From JBBQTQ01 sp038213135 (lineage in GTDB: Bacteria > Actinomycetota > Thermoleophilia > Gaiellales > Gaiellaceae), in the NCBI GenBank assembly GCA_038213135.1, contig JBBQTQ010000057.1, forward strand, positions 1 through 17,361: 17,361 nucleotides of DNA, in the 5' to 3' direction. The translations under genes and the position numbers were made by a program. Positions 1 to 5,686 of this stretch are shown here, piece by piece. How positions within the stretch are numbered: position 1 is the first letter of the stretch; each line of letters opens with the position of its first letter. The notes below the pieces were generated by a model. The model was not told where the DNA came from and did no database searches. It saw nothing but the letters and a program-made list of their open reading frames with translations.

Positions 1-332
1 GAGCGGACGGCGACGTTCATGCCGATGAAGCCCGCGGCGGCGGAGAGCACCGCACCGATCAGGAAACCGATTGCGGTTCCCCAACCGAGCTTGTGGTAGA
101 AGCCGAGGAGGAGGAATGGCACGATCGCGACGAACGCGATCGTCGTGTACTGGCGACGCAGGTACGCGGCGGCACCTTCCTGCACGGCACGCGCGATCTC
201 CTGCATGCGCTCGTTCCCCGCCGGCCGCCGGAGAATCCAGACCGTCAGCCCGATGCCCCAGGCAACGGCGAGGCCCGCGCAGATAAGCGCGAACAGCACG
301 GGATGTTGGTTGAAGAACCCTGCTACGAGCAC
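1..332 (-). CDS. hppA: Membrane pyrophosphate-energized proton pump, N-terminus (partial)
   Basis: The reverse strand encodes about 110 residues from a GTG at 332 and runs off the left edge. It contains two hydrophobic segments (about residues 11-33 and 64-80), then another starting near 88. Between the first two is the motif MQEIARAVQEGAAAYLRRQY, a hallmark of the cytoplasmic loop after the first helix in membrane H+/Na+-translocating pyrophosphatases, and a later stretch reads AAAGFIGMNVAVRS. These integral membrane enzymes hydrolyse pyrophosphate and pump ions outward. The full protein is usually 650-800 residues, so most of it lies outside the window, including the residues that would separate K+-dependent from K+-independent types. 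The start is supported by a GAGGGGG purine run 5-11 bases upstream. The 178-base gap upstream holds two copies of a 19-bp repeat that could be operators. Confidence 0.9.
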   Translation of the reverse strand, partial: MLVAGFFNQHPVLFALICAGLAVAWGIGLTVWILRRPAGNERMQEIARAVQEGAAAYLRRQYTTIAFVAIVPFLLLGFYHKLGWGTAIGFLIGAVLSAAAGFIGMNVAVR

Positions 333-354
333 GGCCGCCCCCTCACAAAGTCAG

Positions 355-373
355 CGCCGATCCTGCATCGGCG
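355..373. other. Small inverted repeat in the hppA 5' leader
   Basis: CGCCGAT and ATCGGCG form a perfect 7-bp stem around the 5-base loop CCTGC. It sits 23 bases upstream of the hppA GTG start. Read on the minus strand it would fold in the leader mRNA just ahead of the ribosome site; read on the plus strand it is followed after six bases by TTTTT. No plus-strand gene ends here, so a leader hairpin is the more sensible reading. The nearby A/T-rich stretch around 383-395 is the only promoter-like composition in the gap, and no clear -35 and -10 pair is visible. Confidence 0.4.
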
Positions 374-442
374 GGCGCGTTTTTGTATCACAAGGTCGGC
401 AGCCTAAACGACCGTTGCCGTCGCGCCGGCCCGAAAAAACAC

Positions 443-461
443 TTCGTGACACTGTGTTACT
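443..461. repeat. 19-bp GTGACAC-type repeat, copy 1
   Basis: The 19 bases TTCGTGACACTGTGTTACT contain an imperfect palindrome, GTGACAC-T-GTGTTAC, whose 7-base arms pair at six positions. A second copy starts 54 bp away at 497 in the same orientation and differs only at the central base. The pair lies upstream of hppA. It could be an operator for a dimeric regulator or a dispersed genomic repeat; the sequence alone does not decide. Confidence 0.6.
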
Positions 462-496
462 AGCTCGCCATCCGCCGTACGGTCAGGGCCGGGGAG

Positions 497-515
497 TTCG
501 TGACACAGTGTTACT
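497..515. repeat. 19-bp GTGACAC-type repeat, copy 2
   Basis: This copy reads TTCGTGACACAGTGTTACT and matches copy 1 at 18 of 19 positions, differing at the centre (A for T). It overlaps the TAA stop codon of the DUF1844-like gene (511-513), so its last bases are also coding. The start-to-start spacing of 54 bp is close to five helical turns, which would put both copies on the same face of the DNA if they bind protein. Confidence 0.6.
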
Positions 516-807
516 TGGAGCCTTCGGCGCCTGAACCGGCTGCGGCGGCCTTCGCGTAGCCGAGCTGAAGGCTCGCGAGCATCTGGTTGAAGTCGCGGGT
601 CAGCTCGGTGGGCACTCCGCCCTCCAGCACCGGGATCAGCACCCGCAACGACTCGATCGCGAGCTTGGCCTGCTCGAGGTCGCCGTCCAGCTTCGCAAAT
701 CCGAGCGAGCCGACGCTGAGGATCGTCTGGACGAGGATGTCCGAGACCTTGAGCCGCTTCAGCTGCTCCTCGAGATCGTCCTCCAGCTGCTTGTCGTCGT
801 CAGCCAA
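511..807 (-). CDS. DUF1844-like small protein
   Basis: This 98-residue soluble protein starts with a charged stretch (ADDDKQLEDDLEEQLKRL), followed by a helical core and a low-complexity Ala/Gly tail. The segment VQTILSVGSLGFAKL, then DLEQAKLAIESLRVLIPVLE, then a final helix LASLQLGYAKA, follows the layout of DUF1844 proteins, which have no established biochemical function. No signal peptide or membrane span is visible. The TTG start at 807 overlaps the stop of the upstream carboxylate-amine ligase gene by 8 bases, so translation is probably coupled and the two proteins are probably made together. A start a few codons later cannot be excluded because the N-terminus has no distinctive motif. 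The family assignment is by pattern only. Confidence 0.7.
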   Translation of the reverse strand: MADDDKQLEDDLEEQLKRLKVSDILVQTILSVGSLGFAKLDGDLEQAKLAIESLRVLIPVLEGGVPTELTRDFNQMLASLQLGYAKAAAAGSGAEGSK

Positions 808-1951
808 CGGGCTCCCGCGGACGCGCCTGCTCGGAATAGATCTGCTCGAGGGTCGCCCCGTCGGCGAAGCGCGCGATCTGACGCTCGGCGGAGTTCGCGG
901 CAGGAATCGCGAGCCACGGCCCCGTCCCCAGCTCGTCGGCCATCGGCGCCAGCCAGTCGAGCAGGCGCTCCAGCGACGCCCGGACGGGAATCGCCTCGAG
1001 CGAATCGAGATCGAGCATCTCCCCGGGCAGCCCCCAGCGAATCGCGCGCCAGAAGTTCTCCTCGATCCAGCGGTGCGGCCGCTCGGGCAAGGCCTCGCCC
1101 TCGTCGAACGCGCGGGCGATTCGCGCCGCGAGGGTGTAGGCGAACGCCGCCAGTGCCTGCGCCTCGCCGAGGTCAGGCTGCGCGTCGCAGATCCTGATCT
1201 CGACGGTCGGGAAGGCCAGATGCGGGCGGACGCTCCACCAGAGCTGGGTGTGCTCGGTCATGAACCCGGCCCCGTACAGCGTGCGCAGGTAGCCCTCGAA
1301 CTCGTCCCACCCGGAGAGGGCGTCGGGGACGCCACAGCGCGGGAACATGCGCGTGAAGATCTGCGTCCGCGCCGAGTGCAGGCCGCTGTTCACGTTCTCG
1401 ACGAACGGCGAGCTGGCCGAGAGGGCGAGCAGGTGCGGCAGCCACTCGCGCAGCCCGTTGTTGACGGCCAGCGCGCGGTCGGCGCCCCGGATCCCGACAT
1501 GGACGTGGAGGCCGAACGTGTTGTTGCGCCAGACCACGTAGCGGAGCAGCTCGTCGTTGCGGCGGTAGTGCGGCGTCTCGATGATCCGCTGCTCCTGCCA
1601 CGGGCTCCAGGGGTGCGTGCCCGTGCCGCCGAGCGCGATCCCGAGACCGTCAGTGACCGCTGAGAGCTGCCGGCGGCGCTCGCCCATCCGGGCGGCCGCC
1701 TCGGCGAACGAGTCGCAACGGCCGGTGCGCACTTCCACCTCGGAGGCGATCAGCTCACCTGCGAGATGCTCGGCGAGCTCGCCCGTCGTCGTCGCCTGGA
1801 CCTCCTCGAAGCGGTTGACGAGCGAGAGGCTCTCGGGGTCGAGGAGGGCGAACTCCTCCTCCACCGCGACGGTGAAGTCGATGCCCTCCTCGAAGGCTTC
1901 GCGGGCGCTGCGGAGCAGCTCCTCGTAGGAGACCTTCTGGGCGTCGCCCAC
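800..1951 (-). CDS. GCS2/YbdK-family carboxylate-amine ligase (glutamate-cysteine ligase type 2)
   Basis: The 383-residue protein has the marks of the GCS2 branch of ATP-dependent gamma-glutamyl ligases: VAVEEEFALLD at 28-38 (metal/ATP-binding glutamates), FGLHVHVGI at 146-154, and WWSVRPHLAFPTVEIRICD at 238-256. Length is normal for YbdK-like proteins. E. coli YbdK has weak glutamate-cysteine ligase activity, but many relatives use other carboxylates and amines, so substrate is open. The start is a GTG at 1951, nine bases after the stop of the glycosyltransferase gene. With the DUF1844-like gene overlapping its end, the three look like one transcription unit. Actinobacteria normally use mycothiol rather than glutathione, so a true glutathione role is unlikely; a gamma-glutamyl or peptide-like small molecule is more plausible (inference). 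Confidence 0.9.
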   Translation of the reverse strand: MGDAQKVSYEELLRSAREAFEEGIDFTVAVEEEFALLDPESLSLVNRFEEVQATTTGELAEHLAGELIASEVEVRTGRCDSFAEAAARMGERRRQLSAVTDGLGIALGGTGTHPWSPWQEQRIIETPHYRRNDELLRYVVWRNNTFGLHVHVGIRGADRALAVNNGLREWLPHLLALSASSPFVENVNSGLHSARTQIFTRMFPRCGVPDALSGWDEFEGYLRTLYGAGFMTEHTQLWWSVRPHLAFPTVEIRICDAQPDLGEAQALAAFAYTLAARIARAFDEGEALPERPHRWIEENFWRAIRWGLPGEMLDLDSLEAIPVRASLERLLDWLAPMADELGTGPWLAIPAANSAERQIARFADGATLEQIYSEQARPREPVG

Positions 1952-1960
1952 GCGGCTACA

Positions 1961-3208
1961 TTAATTGAAGGGACGCAGCAGCCCGGCGGCGACGCCGGCC
2001 CACGACCAGCGTTCGACCGCGACCCGGCGCGCGGCGGACCCGAGCGCCGCCCGCTCGTCTACTGACAGCGCGAGCAGGTCGCGAAGCTTCGAGGCCAGCT
2101 CCTCCGAGTCGCCGTTCGGGAAGCTGACGAGCTGCCGATGCTGCGAGGGGTACGCCTCCGCGAGCGCATCGACCACGGACGCGAGACCCGAATGGTGAGC
2201 GACGAGCGGCGGGCAGCCCGCCGCGGCCGCCTCGGCGGCGACCATCCCGAAGGCCTCCGGGAAGATCGACGGCACGACCGCGACGTCCACGAGCGGCAGC
2301 AGGTGGACGAGGTGCCGATGCTCGAGCGCCCCGGTGAAGAGCGTGCGCGGCGGCGCCAGCCGCTCGAGCCGTGCGCGGTAGTCGCCGAAGCCGACGATCA
2401 ACCCCTTGGCGTCGAGGCCGTGCAGCGCCTCGAGCAGCAGGTGGACGCCCTTGTTGTAGAGGAGCTTCCCGAAGTAGAGGACGGTTTGGCGCTCGTCGGC
2501 GAAGAACTGCTCCAGTCGCTTCGCGTTGCCGTCGTCCGGGAGCCGCTCGCTGCCGTTGTGCGGATTCGGCGGGTCCCGCCGACACTCGTCGAGCAGCAGC
2601 CGCAGCGCCTGGTCGCGGGGCTCGGGTACGAAGCCCTCTACGTCGACTCCGGGCGGCACCTCGTAGACACGCTCGACGTGGCCCACGAGCTCCTCCAGCA
2701 CGCCGCGAATGTGCTCGGAGCCGACGAAGACCGCATCGGCGGCCGGCAGCGTCTCCTTCGCCCATTTCTGCAGCTCGGGGCTGACGCGCATCGCGTACTC
2801 GAGCTCGGAGCCGTGCGCCTTCACCGCCGTCTTCGGCGCGCCGCTCGCCGCCGCCACCGGGCCGCCGAGCAGCACGTGGTTGGCGAAGACGAGGTCGACG
2901 GGCCCGAGCGCACGGAGCACCGACGCGTTTGCCTCGACGTAGGCCTCCCGCTCGGCGGGCGTCATCTCCCCGAGCAGCCGCGGCTCGAGACCCTCGTAGC
3001 GATCGAGCACGAAGACCGGGAGCAACCCTCCGGGCAGCGGCGGGCGCACCACCTCCGCACTCCCGAGGTCGAACCGCTCGGGATGCGGCTCCTGGCAGAC
3101 CACGACGACCTCGTTCCCGGCGCGACTCCACTCGCGCGCGACCGCCTGGGTGTAGACGTTCGAGCCGGTCCCGCTCAGCAGGTAGCCGTGCCAAAGGACG
3201 ATCCGCAT
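1961..3208 (-). CDS. GT4-type glycosyltransferase (GT-B fold)
   Basis: The 415-residue protein starts at ATG 3208. The N-terminal Rossmann domain opens with MRIVLWHGYLLSGTGSNVYT, the usual glycine-containing acceptor-side loop. The C-terminal donor-binding domain has LYFGKLLYNKGVHLLLEAL (residues 244-262) and PEAFGMVAAEAAAAG, giving the GT4 E-x7-E signature at E318 and E326. These retaining enzymes transfer a sugar from a nucleotide-sugar to an acceptor; neither donor nor acceptor can be read from the sequence. Between the two domains lies a charged stretch, residues about 197-240 (PNPHNGSERLPDDGNAKR and flanks), that may be a lineage-specific insertion. No signal peptide or membrane helix is visible. 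It leads the set with the carboxylate-amine ligase, and a 30-bp palindrome separates it from rex upstream. I see no strong ribosome site. Confidence 0.9.
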   Translation of the reverse strand: MRIVLWHGYLLSGTGSNVYTQAVAREWSRAGNEVVVVCQEPHPERFDLGSAEVVRPPLPGGLLPVFVLDRYEGLEPRLLGEMTPAEREAYVEANASVLRALGPVDLVFANHVLLGGPVAAASGAPKTAVKAHGSELEYAMRVSPELQKWAKETLPAADAVFVGSEHIRGVLEELVGHVERVYEVPPGVDVEGFVPEPRDQALRLLLDECRRDPPNPHNGSERLPDDGNAKRLEQFFADERQTVLYFGKLLYNKGVHLLLEALHGLDAKGLIVGFGDYRARLERLAPPRTLFTGALEHRHLVHLLPLVDVAVVPSIFPEAFGMVAAEAAAAGCPPLVAHHSGLASVVDALAEAYPSQHRQLVSFPNGDSEELASKLRDLLALSVDERAALGSAARRVAVERWSWAGVAAGLLRPFN

Positions 3209-3237
3209 GCCAGGACGCTACTAGGGCGCGCAGGGCC

Positions 3238-3267
3238 GAGGGACAGGCCTCTCGAGGCCTGTCCCTC
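3238..3267. repeat. 30-bp palindromic repeat, copy 1 (rex / glycosyltransferase gap)
   Basis: Perfect inverted repeat: left arm GAGGGACAGGCCT, loop CTCG, right arm AGGCCTGTCCCTC. It lies between the stop of rex and the start of the glycosyltransferase, both on the minus strand. Copy 3 at 11731 is identical, including two flanking bases on each side, and copy 2 at 11425 shares the 26-bp core in the opposite orientation. The RNA would form a very stable 13-bp hairpin with a tetraloop, but no T-run follows. It could reduce read-through or protect mRNA ends. Confidence 0.85.
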
Positions 3268-3294
3268 ACCCGACGACGTAGGGCGAGGAAGTAC

Positions 3295-3915
3295 CTAAGC
3301 GAGGTGGAAATACAGCGCGTGCAATAGCTCCACCGCTGGATTCGACGTGTGAACCGTCACGTCGCCGGGCGTGTCAAGAAGCGCCTCGGAGTAGTTGAAG
3401 ATGATCCGCACGCCCGAGTCGACGAGCGTGTCTGCGGCCTGCTGGGCGCTCGCGGCGGGGACGGCGATCACGCCGACGACGATGTTCTTGTCGCGGACGT
3501 CGCTCTCGAGCCGGGCGACCTCCGAGACCGTCGCCTGGCCGACCTGCTGCCCGACCATCTCCGGATCGTTGTCGTAGATCCCCGCGATGTTGATCCCGTG
3601 CTCGGCGAAGATCGGCGAGCTCGCGATCGCCTGGCCGAGGCGGCCGGCGCCGACGAGCGCGACGTTGTGCTGGCCCTGCGTGCGAAGAATCTTGCGGATC
3701 TCCCCGAGCAGCGAATCGATGTTGTAGCCCACCCCCCGCTTGCCGAACTTGCCGAACGCGGAGAGGTCGCGACGGATCTGGGTCGCGTTGATGTTCGTGT
3801 AGTCCGAGATCTCCTGGGAGGAGATGCGGTCCTTGCCCATCTTCCGCGCCTGGGTCAGAACTTGCAGATACCGGCTGAGTCGCGCGGCGACCCCCACCGT
3901 CAACCGATCCGCCAC
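3295..3915 (-). CDS. rex: Redox-sensing transcriptional repressor Rex
   Basis: Rex is a dimeric repressor that senses the NADH/NAD+ ratio and controls respiration and fermentation genes. The N-terminal winged helix (residues about 1-80) includes SSQEISDYTNINATQIRRDL and then SAFGKFGKRGVGY, which are diagnostic. The Rossmann domain has VALVGAGRLGQA (GxGxxG at 89-94) and ends its second strand at D115 (IYDND), fitting NAD(H). The C-terminal swap helix ends VELLHALYFHL. I chose the GTG at 3915 because AAGGAG lies five bases upstream and it gives 206 residues, normal for the family; the frame stays open for 24 more codons upstream without homology. The glutaredoxin gene lies 72 bp upstream, as in other actinobacteria. 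I saw no clean Rex operator (TTGTG-n-CACAA) in its leader. Confidence 0.96.
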   Translation of the reverse strand: MADRLTVGVAARLSRYLQVLTQARKMGKDRISSQEISDYTNINATQIRRDLSAFGKFGKRGVGYNIDSLLGEIRKILRTQGQHNVALVGAGRLGQAIASSPIFAEHGINIAGIYDNDPEMVGQQVGQATVSEVARLESDVRDKNIVVGVIAVPAASAQQAADTLVDSGVRIIFNYSEALLDTPGDVTVHTSNPAVELLHALYFHLA

Positions 3916-3987
3916 AGCCACTCCTTGTGTCGTCGCTTGTAACAGGGCGCGGCCATTGTGCCAGCGGAATCCAGGCCCGGGTCGCAA

Positions 3988-4254
3988 CTACGGTTGTGCA
4001 GGCACTTTCCTCCGGAAGCCACCGCGATCGACGTGGTAGACGAACGCGCGCTCCCCGTCGATCTCGACCACCGGCAGCCACTCGCGGTAGGCGGCCTCGA
4101 GTACCGAGTCGCCGGTGATCTCGACCTCGCGGAGCTCGAAGCCACCCTCGGCGTGGAGCTCGAGCAGCGTCTCGCGCGCCCGCTCGCAGAGGTGGCAACC
4201 CACCGCGTGGTAGAGGACGACCTGGACAGGCTCGGACCCAGGACTCGAGCTCAG
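3988..4254 (-). CDS. Glutaredoxin-like CxxC protein (DUF836 type), start uncertain
   Basis: The core reads VQVVLYHAVGCHLCERARETL, followed by a short thioredoxin-like fold with the cis-proline strand LPVVEIDGE. This matches small glutaredoxin-like (DUF836) proteins with a CHLC redox motif. In many actinobacteria such a gene sits directly before rex, as here. The start is a problem. The only ATG/GTG/TTG upstream of the core in frame is a GTG at 4341, which lies inside the stem of the gdh terminator hairpin and would add about 29 residues unlike the family, encoded across another hairpin (4274-4302). A CTG at 4254, 11 bases after GGGAG, gives 88 residues, the usual family size, and is my choice. 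If the GTG is used the gene spans 3988-4341 (117 residues). Confidence 0.75.
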   Translation of the reverse strand: MSSSPGSEPVQVVLYHAVGCHLCERARETLLELHAEGGFELREVEITGDSVLEAAYREWLPVVEIDGERAFVYHVDRGGFRRKVPAQP

Positions 4255-4273
4255 GGTCGACCCGTCTCCCGTC

Positions 4274-4302
4274 GACTCTGGCGGGCATTGCCTGCCAGAG
4301 TC
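4274..4302. other. Inverted repeat upstream of the glutaredoxin gene
   Basis: GACTCTGGC and GCCAGAGTC form a 9-bp stem that continues, after one unpaired position on each side, with GGC and GCC around the loop ATT. It lies 63 bases downstream of the gdh stop-proximal hairpin. It may be a second part of the gdh terminator or a leader structure for the glutaredoxin-rex transcript. Its presence argues against this stretch being protein-coding. Confidence 0.55.
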
Positions 4303-4338
4303 ACCGCGCGGGAAGCGCGTGTGTTCAGCGAGGGGGCA

Positions 4339-4365
4339 CACGGGGGAAACCGGGTTTCCCCCGTG
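4339..4365 (-). terminator. Strong hairpin just after gdh
   Basis: A perfect 13-bp inverted repeat, CACGGGGGAAACC and GGTTTCCCCCGTG with a single central base, begins three bases after the glutamate dehydrogenase stop codon (4369-4371). There is no U-tract, but tail-less GC-rich hairpins directly after stop codons are common as terminators in high-GC actinobacteria. It probably ends the glycosylase-tsa-protease-gdh transcript and insulates the glutaredoxin and rex genes. Confidence 0.75.
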
Positions 4366-4368
4366 ATG

Positions 4369-5643
4369 TCACGGATAGAGGCCTCTGGTAGTGGTCGCCT
4401 CGGCAACGCGCTGCACGGCCAGGCCGTAGGAGGCCATCCGCATGCTCGTGCCGCGCTTCTCGTAGACCTCCCAGGTCTCGTTGAAGGCCTTGCGGACGAT
4501 GTCGTTCAGCTTCGCGTTGACCTCGTCCTCCTTCCAGAAGTACTCCTGGAGCCCCTGGACCCACTCGAAGTACGAGACGACGACGCCGCCTGCGTTGGCG
4601 AGGATGTCCGGCAGAACGAGCACCCCGCGGTCCTCGAGGATCTCGTCGGCGGTCGGGGTCGTCGGGCCGTTGGCGCCCTCGACGATCAGCTTCGCCTTCA
4701 CCTTGTCCGCGTTCTCGTGGGTGATCACCTGCTCGAGCGCGCAGGGGGCGAGCAGGTCGCAGTCGAGCAGGAGCAGCTCCTCGTTCGTGACGCTGTCGGC
4801 GCCCTTCAGGCCCTCGAGCGTGCCGTGCTCCTGCTTGTGCGCCATGGCGCTCGTGATGTCGAGGCCGGCGGCGTCGTAGATGCCGCCGCCCGAATCGGAG
4901 ACGGCAACGACCTTCGCTCCTTCCTGCTCGAGGAAGAGCGCGAGGTAGCTGCCGACGTTGCCGAAGCCCTGCACCGCGGCACGCATCCCGGCCAGGCTGA
5001 GGCCCTTCTTCTCGACCGCCTCGATCACGCAGTAGAGCGCTCCCCGAGCCGTCGCCTCCAGGCGGCCGAGCGAGCCGCCGACCGTCAGCGGCTTGCCGGT
5101 GACGACCCCGAGCACCGAGTGACCCTTGTTCATCGAGTACGTGTCGAAGATCCAGGCCATCACCCGGGGATCGGTGCCGACGTCCGGCGCCGGGATGTCC
5201 TTCTCCGGGCCGATCTCGTTGATGATCTCCGTCGTGAAGCGGCGGGTCAGGCGCTCGAGCTCCCGCAACGAGAGCTGCTTGGGGTCGCAGACGACGCCGC
5301 CCTTTGCGCCGCCGAACGGGATCCCCATCAGCGAGCACTTCCAGGTCATCCACATCGCGAGCGCCTTCACCTCGTCGAGGGTGACGTCCGGGTGGTAACG
5401 GATGCCCCCCTTCGACGGGCCGCGGGCGATGTTGTGGGTGACCCGGAAGCCCTGGAAGGCCTTGATCGAGCCGTCGTCGAGCTGAACCGGCACGGCGACC
5501 TCGACCGCCTTCTTGCACTCCTGCAGGACATTGACCAGGTTCGCGTCGATGTTGAACGTCTCGGCGACCTTGCGGAGCTGGTCGCGCGCGATGGCGAACG
5601 GGTTTTCGCGAAGGTGGGACTCAGGTGCCTCGATAGCGGTCAC
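4369..5643 (-). CDS. gdhA: Glutamate dehydrogenase (Glu/Leu/Phe/Val family)
   Basis: The 424-residue enzyme reversibly deaminates glutamate to 2-oxoglutarate and ammonium. The N-terminal domain has GPSKGGIRYHP (75-85) and GIPFGGAKGGVVCDP (107-121), containing the substrate lysines and the catalytic lysine K114. The Rossmann domain carries GFGNVGS at 226-232, and D250 (VVAVSDS) at the end of the second strand suggests NAD rather than NADP. Late motifs LIVEGANGPTTP and LPDILANAGGVVVSYFEW are typical of hexameric bacterial and archaeal enzymes of this size. The GTG start at 5643 has AAAGGAG five bases upstream. It follows the secreted protease by 43 bp on the same strand, so it may be co-transcribed with it. 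A strong hairpin lies directly after the stop. Confidence 0.96.
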   Translation of the reverse strand: MTAIEAPESHLRENPFAIARDQLRKVAETFNIDANLVNVLQECKKAVEVAVPVQLDDGSIKAFQGFRVTHNIARGPSKGGIRYHPDVTLDEVKALAMWMTWKCSLMGIPFGGAKGGVVCDPKQLSLRELERLTRRFTTEIINEIGPEKDIPAPDVGTDPRVMAWIFDTYSMNKGHSVLGVVTGKPLTVGGSLGRLEATARGALYCVIEAVEKKGLSLAGMRAAVQGFGNVGSYLALFLEQEGAKVVAVSDSGGGIYDAAGLDITSAMAHKQEHGTLEGLKGADSVTNEELLLLDCDLLAPCALEQVITHENADKVKAKLIVEGANGPTTPTADEILEDRGVLVLPDILANAGGVVVSYFEWVQGLQEYFWKEDEVNAKLNDIVRKAFNETWEVYEKRGTSMRMASYGLAVQRVAEATTTRGLYP

Positions 5644-5686
5644 GAACGCTCCTTTCGAGGGGCAAAACGCGCGGGAGTATACGCCT

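Noticed and set aside
355..390. A plus-strand rho-independent terminator (hairpin plus TTTTT)
   Set aside because: No plus-strand gene ends here and the T-run is six bases from the stem. It is better read as a leader structure of the minus-strand hppA gene.
3916..3987. A Rex operator in the rex leader
   Set aside because: TTGTG and CACAA-like words occur singly, but none form the inverted pair with the usual spacing, so autoregulation is not supported by sequence.
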